Source: an uncultured Corynebacterium sp.
GTDB taxonomy: Bacteria; Actinomycetota; Actinomycetes; Mycobacteriales; Mycobacteriaceae
Length of the DNA: 6,031 nucleotides
Direction: 5' to 3'
Assembly: GCF_946221155.1 (NCBI RefSeq)
Contig: NZ_CAMIAN010000070.1
Coordinates: forward strand, 1-6,031
How positions within the stretch are numbered: the first letter of the stretch is position 1; the number at the start of each line of letters is the position of its first letter. A program made the position numbers and the translations under genes. Below, piece after piece: positions 1 through 6,031 of this stretch. The notes beneath the pieces were generated by a model, which was given only the letters and a program-made list of their open reading frames with translations, did not search any database and was not told where the DNA came from.

Positions 1-1160
1 CCCGCCGCGAAGACGACGGCGACGAAACGGTCGCGGCGCATCAGGCCCGAAAGCTTGCGCACGCGACCCGAACCGTAGGTCTCCTCGATTGCGCCGGAGG
101 CCATGATGAGGGATCCGGCGACGATCATGTGGTGCAGCATGTAGAACAGAGCCGCGCTGAGCATGAGCCGGGCATTGTCGCTGAGGAAAGCCAGTCCAAT
201 CAGCATAAACGGGATGCCGTTAACCATCTGGTAGGCGATCACGCTGCGCATCGTGGTTTCGCCCAGGCCGGCGAAGCCGCCGATCAGCATGCCCAACACC
301 ATGATCACCAGGATGGCCCACGACCAGGTGGGGTCGCCCTCGAAGATGGTCAGGTACACACGGAAAATCGCGTAGATGCCGACCTTGGTGTGCAGGCCGG
401 AGAACAGCGCCATCACGGCCGGGGAGGTCGATGGGTAGGCGCGCGGCAGCCATGTGTGAACCGGTGCCACGCCCGCCTTCACAGCCAGCGCCAGCAGGAC
501 TACACCTAGTGGAACCACGAGCTGCCACTGGTTGCCGAATACTCCTTCGGCAAACTCGGTGCCGCGGGGGCCGGCCGCCCCCGCCAGGGCGGCGAGGTTG
601 GTGGTGCCCACGACGGCGTAGACCAAAACCACGCCGCTCAGCAGCACCAGGGAGGTCACCAGGTTCACAACGATGAACATCCTGCCCGCCGCCAGGCGCG
701 CCCACGTGCCGGTCATCGCCAGCAGGCCGAAGGAGGGCATCAGCATGACCTCGATGAACACGAACAGGTTAAACAGGTCCGCGGTCAGCAGTGCACCCCA
801 CACGCCACCGATCAACATGAGAGTGAGGGCGGGGTAGAAGCGGGCGCGGGTCTCGCCGACGACGTCGGCGAACCAGTTGGCGATCAGGGCGACGACGGAG
901 GTCGTCAGGATCATGATGCCCGCCAGGTTATCGGCGGCCAGCGGGATGGAGATGCCGCCGACGAATCCGCCGACGTTATCGACCAGCACCGTGTTCGGCT
1001 CGTTGACCTTCACCAGCACCCAGATGCTGCCGACGATTCCGAAGATCGGAACCAACAAGCCCAGAACGCGTCGGAGGCTCATCCACGGCGCCATCGCGGC
1101 AACTGCCGCGGAAAGCAGCGGGACGGCAATAAAGAGGCTGAGTAGGGAACCTTCGGTCAT
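1..1160 (-). CDS. mrpD: Mrp antiporter subunit D (MrpD/MnhD), 3' end cut by window edge
   Basis: MrpD is a polytopic membrane subunit of the Mrp Na+(K+)/H+ antiporter and a homologue of the NuoL/M/N proton-channel subunits of complex I. The reading frame stays open from the ATG at 1160 to the left edge and gives 386 residues; the family is usually about 490-550 residues, so roughly the last quarter is outside. Seen in the translation: a hydrophobic N-terminus, the motif DLFNLFVFIE with Glu137, Lys228 in VKAGVAPVHTWLP, and Lys259 in LHTKVGIYAIFR. Glu137 and Lys228 match residues known from mutagenesis of Bacillus MrpD to be needed for antiport (E137 and K219; correspondence made from memory). 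The ATG overlaps the mrpC stop by one base (TAATG), and AAGGGAG lies 10 bases upstream, which fixes the start. The segment after His343-His344 reads MIVAGSLIM, where many MrpD proteins have a lysine. The family call is secure. Confidence 0.96.
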   Translation of the reverse strand, partial: MTEGSLLSLFIAVPLLSAAVAAMAPWMSLRRVLGLLVPIFGIVGSIWVLVKVNEPNTVLVDNVGGFVGGISIPLAADNLAGIMILTTSVVALIANWFADVVGETRARFYPALTLMLIGGVWGALLTADLFNLFVFIEVMLMPSFGLLAMTGTWARLAAGRMFIVVNLVTSLVLLSGVVLVYAVVGTTNLAALAGAAGPRGTEFAEGVFGNQWQLVVPLGVVLLALAVKAGVAPVHTWLPRAYPSTSPAVMALFSGLHTKVGIYAIFRVYLTIFEGDPTWSWAILVIMVLGMLIGGFAGLGETTMRSVIAYQMVNGIPFMLIGLAFLSDNARLMLSAALFYMLHHMIVAGSLIMASGAIEETYGSGRVRKLSGLMRRDRFVAVVFAA

Positions 1161-1732
1161 TACTTCTGTGCTCCCTTCTGATCGTTCGCACGTGCCGTGC
1201 CGGCGTTACGGGGCGCGGCAGTGGACTTCGCGGCACCGGCGGACCGGGCTGCGGCCTCGTCCGGGCCGTCCTCGTCGGCGGTGGAGTGGATTTCCTTGTA
1301 GTCGTTGGCGCCGAGCTTCTTATCTTCGTGTTCCTTGACCACTCCGCCGTGGGCCTTGGCCTCCTCGTAGTTCTTCCACCCCATTGTCTGCAAAGTGCGC
1401 AGGCGGCGGGAGGCGGTCTCCACGTCGTCGCTGCCGAACGTATCGTCGTCGCGGCCCAGTGCGGACATGGCCAGCATCACGGCGGTAGAGGCCATGGAGA
1501 TCACGATTGCCGTCAGCACGAATGCCTGGGGCAGCGGGTCGGCTGCCTGCTCGGGAGTAGCGCGGTCCATCAGCGGGTCCATGCGCCACGCGCCGACACC
1601 CGCAGCGAGGATCAGGAGGTTAACCGCATGGCTCATCAGCGTGATGCCCATGATGATGCGCAGCATTCCGCGCTGCATCACCAGGTACACGCCGCCGCCC
1701 ATCAGGATGGCGATGATAGCTGCGATGATCAC
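1160..1732 (-). CDS. mrpC: Mrp antiporter subunit C (MrpC/MnhC), NuoK-like, with long charged C-terminal tail
   Basis: MrpC is the small NuoK-like membrane subunit of the Mrp antiporter (Oxidored_q2 family). The protein has 190 residues. Three membrane segments fit residues 2-19, about 23-46 and 68-92. Family signatures are GITLMSHAVNLLILAAG (29-45) and DPLPQAFVLTAIVIS (65-79), the second being the hallmark of the subunit. From residue 93 to 190 it carries a hydrophilic tail rich in Asp, Glu, Lys and Ala, whereas Bacillus MrpC is only about 113 residues in all; the tail should face the cytoplasm if topology follows NuoK. The GTG start overlaps the mrpA stop in the sequence GTGA and has a strong GGGAGAG ribosome site. 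No separate mrpB lies between mrpA and mrpC. Residue 81 is Ala where I recall a conserved Gly (G82 of Bacillus). The family call is secure; the tail's role is unknown. Confidence 0.96.
   Translation of the reverse strand: MIIAAIIAILMGGGVYLVMQRGMLRIIMGITLMSHAVNLLILAAGVGAWRMDPLMDRATPEQAADPLPQAFVLTAIVISMASTAVMLAMSALGRDDDTFGSDDVETASRRLRTLQTMGWKNYEEAKAHGGVVKEHEDKKLGANDYKEIHSTADEDGPDEAAARSAGAAKSTAAPRNAGTARANDQKGAQK
1171..1177 (-). promoter_or_regulatory. Ribosome binding site of mrpD
   Basis: AAGGGAG lies 10 bases before the ATG at 1160, within the final codons of mrpC. With the TAATG overlap it fixes the mrpD start and indicates coupled translation. Confidence 0.7.
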
Positions 1733-4700
1733 TGGTTCTCTCCCTTCTCCTCGTGCTGTTCTTGGTCTGTTTCTGTCCGGGTTTCATCGGCGTTTTTCTT
1801 TGTGACGCCATCAGGCTCCGCGGCCTTGGCCTCAGCCCCGTCCTTGACAGCCTTCACCGGTGCACGGGCCGCTTCGCGCTCGGCCCGGTGGGCCTCCTCC
1901 GCAGCCTTCGCCGCAGCGGAGACCTGGGAGGGGTTGAGCGGGATGTGGCTGCCGCCGACAGTCACGGCCACCGGCGAGGGCTGTTTGGCGGGATCTGGTT
2001 TGCCCTCGATGGGGGCGGGACGCTTGCCCTTGGAGTTCGGGCCCATCTTCTGCGTTGCAGTCTGGGCGCGGAATCTGGACTTCAGAGTTGCCGGGTCGGT
2101 ACCTGGGCGCTCGCGACCGCCCATCTGGTTGATAACGATGACCACGAGGCCGAGCACCGCCAGGTATACGCCGCCGTCGAAAATCAGCGAGGTGGTCATG
2201 TGCTGACCCAGGATTTCCCCGTGGATCGGGGCCAGGAATCCGCCATGCAGGTAGCCGATCAGGCCGGTGATCAGCGCCATCGCCATGCCGGCGCCGACGA
2301 AGGTGTAGGCCACCTGGTCGGTGAACATCTTCTTGGCTCGTGCCTGTGCCAGGTAGTACATGAAGATGCCGCAGGCCGCGATGAGGGCGGCGACGAAGCC
2401 GCCGCCGGGAGCCTGGTGGCCGCGCCAGAACGTGGCGGCGGACAGCAGCGCCAAAATCGGGATTAGCGGGTACATCGTCATCCGCGAGTTGATGGAGTTC
2501 AGGTGCGTGGAGCGCAGGTACTTGGAGTAGAACGGTGCCAGCTCCGGAACCTTGTGCACATCCGGGAAGCGGGTAGAACCGGGAGCGCGGAACAGCTCCG
2601 CGGTGGAACCTGGACCGTAGCCCGGAACCGGAGAGCGGGGGATGGATTTGATCAGCGCGGCAATCACGATGCCCGCCATGCCCAGTACCGACAGCTCGCC
2701 CAGGGTATCGAAGGCACGGAACTCCACCAGGATGACGGCGACCACGTTGTTGCCGCCGGAGATCTCCGGGGTGTTCTCCAAGTACCACTGCGCGATCGCG
2801 GGCTTCTCGTGGCGACCAATGAGCAGCCACACGCCCAGGAAGGTAACCACGCCGACCAGCACGGCTAGCACAGTGGCGAAGCGGGTGCGGTTTGCGCCCT
2901 CGCGCAGGTACAGACGCGGCTGGTGGCGGATCACCAGCATCATGATGACGACCACGCAGAACTCGACCAGCAGCTGGGTGGTGGCCACATCCGGCGCACC
3001 CAGGGTCAGCATGACCCAGGAAACACCCACGCCGACCACGCCGACCAGCACCACGGAAGCCAGGCGCGAGCGCGTGCCGATCATCACCAGCACGCTCAAA
3101 CCGATAATCACCAGGCCAACCAGGTCCACTATGCTGTCGATCCCCTCGACACGCAGCGGCAGATCCGCCAGCCCCTCCAGGCGACCCGGCCCCAACAAGG
3201 AGAAGCCCGCCAGCACAATCAGCATGGCGAAGATCCACACCACGTGCCGGTTGGGATTCACGGAGTTCGCCAGGCGGCCAAACGCGCGGCCCAGCTTGGT
3301 CGAGCGCTCGATGAATGCGGTGATCATCTCCGCGCCCGTTGCCACCCCGAGACGCTTGCCCTCGAGCGGCTGGAGCAGAGGGCGTCGATAAATAACAACA
3401 ATGACGCCCGCGACCAGCACCGCGACAGAAATCCCCAGCGGTACCGTCAGGCCGTGCCACAGTGCCAAGTGCGTGTGCGCGTGGCCAAGACCCGTGGCAT
3501 CGACCACGCGATCAATCGTCTCGTCGAAGACGCCCATGAATGCGACCACCGGCAGGGAAAGTACACCCGGCAGCACTGCGGGAATCCATAGATTCGCCGG
3601 GGCCTCCTTGACGTGCGAGACATCCTTCGGGCCATCGACGAACGCACCCAGAACGTAGCGGGCGGAGTACACGAAGGTGGCCAGAGCGCCGATACCAGCC
3701 GCGACCAGCAGGGCGATCACGCCGGCATTGTTAAACGGCGCCTCCTCGAACGCGGTGAGCATGCCCTCCTTCGACACAAAGCCGAAGGTCGGGGGAATCG
3801 CAGCCATTGACGCCGCCGCGATCACAGCGGAAACAAAAGTAAAAGGCATCTGGCGCCACAGAGGGCCGAGGCGACGAATGTCTCGCGACCCGGCCTGGTG
3901 GTCAACCACGCCGACGATCATGAACAGGGAAGACTTGAACAGCGCGTGGGCGGCCGTGTGAACCAGCGCGGCACTGATGGCGAAAGGAGTGCCCACTCCA
4001 ATGGTGGCGACAATCCAGCCCAGCTGAGACACCGTGGAGTAGGCCGTGAGCTTCTTCAGGTCCGTCTTCTGGATCGCGAAGACGGCGCCCATGATGGCGG
4101 TGGTCATGCCGATGACGATCAGTAGGACGTGCCAGACCATCACGCCTTCGAACAGGCCGGAGAAGCGAAGCAGCAGGTAAACGCCCGCCTTGACCACAGC
4201 GGCGGCGTGCAGGAAGGCGGAGACCGGGGTGTCCGCGGCCATGGCCTCTGGCAGCCAGAAGTGGAAGGGGATCTGCGCGGCCTTCGAGAACGCCGCCAGG
4301 GCGATGAGGACCGCGACGATGGCCAGGCGGACATCTTGGCCCTCCCAGGCGGGGGAGTGCAGCATCGCCGTGAGGTTCGTCGTGCCCGTGGTGATTACGC
4401 CGATGCCCAGGGCGGCCAGCAGGAGCAGGCCGCCGACGAAGGTTAGGAGGAGGGTGCGGATCGAGCCGGCTTCGCCGCCCGAGCCCGAGCGGGCGATGAG
4501 GAAGAACGAGGCCAGGGAGACCAGCTCCCAGCCGACGAACAGCAGGGCTACGTCATCAGCCAGAACCAGCAGGAGGACCGCCAGCATGAAGGAGGTCATG
4601 AGCACGTAGAAGCTCATGATCTTGTCGCCCTTGTGCAGGTAGGCAGCGGAGTAGATGAACACGACGGCGCCGATGAGTAGCGCCAGGAGGGTGAAGAATA

Positions 4701-5007
4701 GCCCCAAGGAATCCATCTTCAGGGCCAGCTCGAGGCCGCCTGAGTTTGCGTTGCCCGCTGTGCCCGCTGCACCGCCCGCCGCGTCACTCGCGCCACCCGC
4801 GCCGGTGAGGAAGCCTTTGATCCAGGTGACGGACCAGATGGCTGTCTCGCCGTTGAGTATCGGGTCGGCATGCTTGATCACATAACCTGCGAGCCCGAGG
4901 AAGGCCAGGCCTAGGGGCCAGCCGGCGTTTCGATCGAGCGTTTTGACCAGCAAGGGGACGAGGATGAGCGCCACCGCTATGGTGACGGGGATGGCCAGCA
5001 CTGCCAC
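1729..5007 (-). CDS. mrpA: Fused Mrp antiporter subunits A and B (MrpA-MrpB)
   Basis: This is the largest Mrp Na+(K+)/H+ antiporter subunit, 1092 residues from the GTG at 5007. Residues 1-460 form the NuoL-like channel: WELVSLASFFLI (Glu161), AFSKAAQIPFHFWLPEAM (Lys242, His249), VVKAGVYLLLRF (Lys273), QKTDLKKL (Lys318) and HTAAHALFKSSLF. About 625-790 is the MrpA C-terminal part, with GAPDVATTQLLVEF (MbhD-like, Glu682) and VEFRAFDTLGELSVLG (MbhE-like, Asp767, Glu771). Residues 843-962 are an MnhB/MrpB domain with HQAPGGGF (Pro867, Phe871). A hydrophilic Ala/Glu/Lys-rich tail follows (962-1092). Bacillus MrpA has about 800 residues and a separate MrpB, so this is an A-B fusion, as reported for actinobacteria and group 2 Mrp systems. 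The frame also opens at a TTG at 5064, which would add 19 Arg/Cys-containing residues; GTG 5007 is preferred because it leads directly into the first membrane helix. The start is uncertain, the identity is not. Confidence 0.95.
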   Translation of the reverse strand: MAVLAIPVTIAVALILVPLLVKTLDRNAGWPLGLAFLGLAGYVIKHADPILNGETAIWSVTWIKGFLTGAGGASDAAGGAAGTAGNANSGGLELALKMDSLGLFFTLLALLIGAVVFIYSAAYLHKGDKIMSFYVLMTSFMLAVLLLVLADDVALLFVGWELVSLASFFLIARSGSGGEAGSIRTLLLTFVGGLLLLAALGIGVITTGTTNLTAMLHSPAWEGQDVRLAIVAVLIALAAFSKAAQIPFHFWLPEAMAADTPVSAFLHAAAVVKAGVYLLLRFSGLFEGVMVWHVLLIVIGMTTAIMGAVFAIQKTDLKKLTAYSTVSQLGWIVATIGVGTPFAISAALVHTAAHALFKSSLFMIVGVVDHQAGSRDIRRLGPLWRQMPFTFVSAVIAAASMAAIPPTFGFVSKEGMLTAFEEAPFNNAGVIALLVAAGIGALATFVYSARYVLGAFVDGPKDVSHVKEAPANLWIPAVLPGVLSLPVVAFMGVFDETIDRVVDATGLGHAHTHLALWHGLTVPLGISVAVLVAGVIVVIYRRPLLQPLEGKRLGVATGAEMITAFIERSTKLGRAFGRLANSVNPNRHVVWIFAMLIVLAGFSLLGPGRLEGLADLPLRVEGIDSIVDLVGLVIIGLSVLVMIGTRSRLASVVLVGVVGVGVSWVMLTLGAPDVATTQLLVEFCVVVIMMLVIRHQPRLYLREGANRTRFATVLAVLVGVVTFLGVWLLIGRHEKPAIAQWYLENTPEISGGNNVVAVILVEFRAFDTLGELSVLGMAGIVIAALIKSIPRSPVPGYGPGSTAELFRAPGSTRFPDVHKVPELAPFYSKYLRSTHLNSINSRMTMYPLIPILALLSAATFWRGHQAPGGGFVAALIAACGIFMYYLAQARAKKMFTDQVAYTFVGAGMAMALITGLIGYLHGGFLAPIHGEILGQHMTTSLIFDGGVYLAVLGLVVIVINQMGGRERPGTDPATLKSRFRAQTATQKMGPNSKGKRPAPIEGKPDPAKQPSPVAVTVGGSHIPLNPSQVSAAAKAAEEAHRAEREAARAPVKAVKDGAEAKAAEPDGVTKKNADETRTETDQEQHEEKGENQ
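1738..1744 (-). promoter_or_regulatory. Ribosome binding site of mrpC
   Basis: GGGAGAG ends 5 bases before the GTG at 1732, and a second GGAG sits just upstream at 1747-1750. The site lies inside the last codons of mrpA (Glu-Lys-Gly-Glu-Asn-Gln), so ribosomes finishing mrpA pass over it. This supports the GTG start and translational coupling. Confidence 0.75.
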
Positions 5008-5149
5008 GTGTCTAAAACACCCTAACCAATGAGTTCGACGACGATTTCTTAGGCAAACGCACAATCGCCTTCAACGTCCCGAACTGCGGAGCCGATCGAT
5101 CGCTCCTAGTGTCTCCAAGATGCGCGGGAAGGTGACCTCGGAGGGCTAG

Positions 5150-5188
5150 AAAAAATTGGGCGGTCCGTCACGTCGGAACATGAACGGA
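5150..5188 (-). terminator. Possible weak terminator or attenuator hairpin
   Basis: On the minus strand, TCCG (bulged T) TCATG pairs with CGTGACGGA across a TTCCGA loop: nine base pairs, one of them G-U, with one bulge (5188-5164). A run of six T follows at 5155-5150, but 8 bases separate stem and T-run, which is poor for an intrinsic terminator. The G-U pair exists only in minus-strand RNA. It could end the ABC transcript, or act as a leader hairpin if transcription starts at the TAAAAT box. Confidence 0.25.
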
Positions 5189-5191
5189 AAT

Positions 5192-5220
5192 ATTTTATGC
5201 GACTCGCCAAAGTTTAGCAG
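5192..5220 (-). promoter_or_regulatory. Possible promoter of the mrp operon
   Basis: TAAAAT (5197-5192 on the minus strand) fits the corynebacterial -10 pattern TANANT exactly. With a 17-base spacer the -35 position holds CTGCTA, a 3 of 6 match to TTGACA. Transcription would begin near 5185 and leave a leader of about 180 bases before mrpA. A second, weaker candidate is TTGAAG, 17 bases, TAAGAA, nearer the gene. No experiment supports either. Confidence 0.3.
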
Positions 5221-5224
5221 ACCT

Positions 5225-5995
5225 TCATATTGCTCTTGACGTGGTGATCGCTATGTTTCCATCGCCGGTGGGCGTAATCGTTCCATCGACTCGGTAGACT
5301 TCGCGCAGCATTTTTTCAGTAAGCACATCCTCCACGGCTCCATGTGCGTAGACGGTGCCGTTGTGGAGCACTGCGATGCGATCGGCGAAGCGTGCCACGT
5401 GCGAGAGGTCGTGCATCGTGACCACCACTGCCGCGGGTGCTTCAATAGCGTAGGTGCAGATGTGCTCCATGAGGGTCAGCTGATTGCGAAGGTCGAGGGC
5501 ACTGGTTGGCTCGTCTAACAGCAGAGCTCGGGGACGGCGCACGATCGCCTGAGCGAAGCTCACCAGCTGGCGCTGGCCGCCGGAGAGCTGGGACATCGTG
5601 CGGGATTCGAATTCCTCCAGGCCCAGTCGTGCGAGAACCGCACTGACTCTATCTTGGGTGGATGTGGCCACGCGCAGCCCACTGAATCCCGTGCGGGAGT
5701 GCTGGAGCGCCAGTAGCACCGATTCAAACACTGTAAGGGTGCTTTCCGGCGGGGGATCCTGTGGCAAATACACCGTGTCGGGTCCGGTGACACTGCCGCT
5801 GAATCGGCACAGCTGAGCCATACAGCGCAGCAGGGTGGATTTACCAGCGCCATTGGGGCCTACAAGGGCGGTGACGGTTCCGGCGTCGATCTCTGGAAGA
5901 GACACGCCATTCAGGATCTGCGCTTCTCCGTGGGAAAAACTGAGGTCGGTGACCTGCAGCGCGGGGGCTGACGGAACCGTAGCTGGCTGTTCCAC
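5225..5995 (-). CDS. ABC transporter ATP-binding protein, FepC/FecE (iron-siderophore) family
   Basis: This is a cytoplasmic ATPase that powers an ABC importer. All nucleotide-binding motifs are intact in 256 residues: Walker A GPNGAGKST (46-54), Q-loop Gln79 in YLPQD, signature LSGGQ (137-141), Walker B ALLLDE (157-162), D-loop SALD (165-168) and H-loop His195 in TMHDLSHV. The length and the C-terminal pattern (VLHNGTVYAHGAVEDVLTEK, then MLREVY) resemble FepC/FecE/HmuV proteins, which serve FecCD-type permeases for ferric siderophores, heme or cobalamin. The substrate cannot be read from the ATPase. The GTG start at 5995 has AAAGGA 7 bases upstream; the frame is open to the right edge, so an upstream start is formally possible. 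The permease and binding-protein genes are not in the window and may lie to the right. It is followed by a 217-base gap before mrpA, so an operon with mrp is not implied. ZnuC-like function is a less likely alternative. Confidence 0.92.
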   Translation of the reverse strand: MEQPATVPSAPALQVTDLSFSHGEAQILNGVSLPEIDAGTVTALVGPNGAGKSTLLRCMAQLCRFSGSVTGPDTVYLPQDPPPESTLTVFESVLLALQHSRTGFSGLRVATSTQDRVSAVLARLGLEEFESRTMSQLSGGQRQLVSFAQAIVRRPRALLLDEPTSALDLRNQLTLMEHICTYAIEAPAAVVVTMHDLSHVARFADRIAVLHNGTVYAHGAVEDVLTEKMLREVYRVDGTITPTGDGNIAITTSRAI

Positions 5996-6002
5996 GAGGT
6001 TG

Positions 6003-6008
6003 TCCTTT
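6003..6008 (-). promoter_or_regulatory. Ribosome binding site of the ABC ATPase gene
   Basis: AAAGGA lies 7 bases upstream of the GTG at 5995. It decides the start, because the frame stays open to the window edge with no upstream stop. Confidence 0.7.
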
Positions 6009-6031
6009 CCGGGGTGAGGGTGGAGCTGGAG

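Larger units (their letters stand above)
5008..5224 (-). other. Leader between the ABC ATPase gene and mrpA
   Basis: This is the only non-coding stretch of any size. Its upstream part (about 5145-5220) is more AT-rich than the genes. It holds a TAAAAT box, a bulged hairpin followed at a distance by a six-T tract on the minus strand, a GGAGC/GCTCC dyad around a CGATCGATCG palindrome, and a 16-codon ORF ending just before mrpA. I see no tRNA, known riboswitch or insertion sequence in it. It most likely separates the ABC gene from the mrp operon and carries the mrp promoter. Confidence 0.6.

Noticed and set aside
1286..2206. Long open frame on the plus strand (about 306 codons) opposite mrpC and the mrpA tail
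   Set aside because: It lies antisense to well-supported genes, is rich in His, Gln and Ser in the manner of a high-GC shadow, and matches no family I recognise.
1832..3460. 542-codon minus-strand frame inside mrpA in another phase
   Set aside because: It overlaps the conserved MrpA and MnhB domains in a different phase and has the Arg/Gly/Pro-rich composition of a shadow frame.
2923..3591. Plus-strand open frame rich in His, Gln and Asp opposite mrpA
   Set aside because: The composition is that of the reverse complement of membrane-protein codons; there is no recognisable domain or convincing ribosome site.
5012..5030. Partial match to the DtxR iron-regulator site next to the mrpA start
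   Set aside because: GGTTAGG matches one half, but only 11 of 19 positions agree with the palindromic consensus and the second half is lost; this is not enough to call an operator.
5146..5181. Eleven-codon ATG frame in the leader, overlapping the hairpin and T-tract
   Set aside because: It has no ribosome binding site and its sequence is explained by the hairpin and T-run.
5996..6031. End of an upstream gene at the right edge
   Set aside because: Only 36 bases are visible, with no in-frame stop or recognisable protein end, so no gene can be supported.
1..6031. CRISPR array, insertion sequence, tRNA, phage or toxin-antitoxin system
   Set aside because: No spaced direct repeats, terminal inverted repeats, cloverleaf or matching proteins were seen; the window is almost fully occupied by four housekeeping-type genes.

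Overview
The window is high-GC DNA, and every gene I can support lies on the minus strand, so the order of transcription runs from the right edge to the left. It fits an actinobacterium, most likely Corynebacterium or a close relative. The grounds are high GC, frequent GTG starts, and an Mrp antiporter operon whose A and B subunits are fused into one long protein. The genus is an inference; no marker gene is present.

Layout, right to left. At 5995-5225 lies a complete ATP-binding subunit of an ABC importer of the FepC/FecE (iron-siderophore) family, with all its motifs intact. A leader of about 217 bases (5224-5008) follows, the only non-coding stretch of any size. It holds a possible promoter, a small hairpin upstream of a T-tract, a dyad and a short candidate leader ORF. 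Then come mrpA (fused with the MrpB domain, 5007-1729), mrpC (1732-1160) and mrpD (1160 to beyond the left edge). The three mrp genes overlap by 4 bases (GTGA) and 1 base (TAATG), so they are almost certainly co-transcribed and translationally coupled. The subunits expected next in such an operon, MrpE, MrpF and MrpG, would lie beyond the left edge.

Together these genes encode the large membrane core of a multisubunit Na+(K+)/H+ antiporter. MrpA and MrpD are homologues of the proton-pumping subunits NuoL/M/N of respiratory complex I, and MrpC is a homologue of NuoK. The machine exports Na+ in exchange for H+ and supports pH and salt homeostasis. The ABC ATPase is a separate function, and its link to the mrp operon is positional only.

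I see no new biological system here. The points most worth a second look are: long charged C-terminal tails on both MrpA-B and MrpC; a Gly/Ala-rich insertion near the MrpA N-terminus; unusual residues at positions often conserved in MrpD and MrpC; and an unresolved mrpA start with a possible leader ORF.
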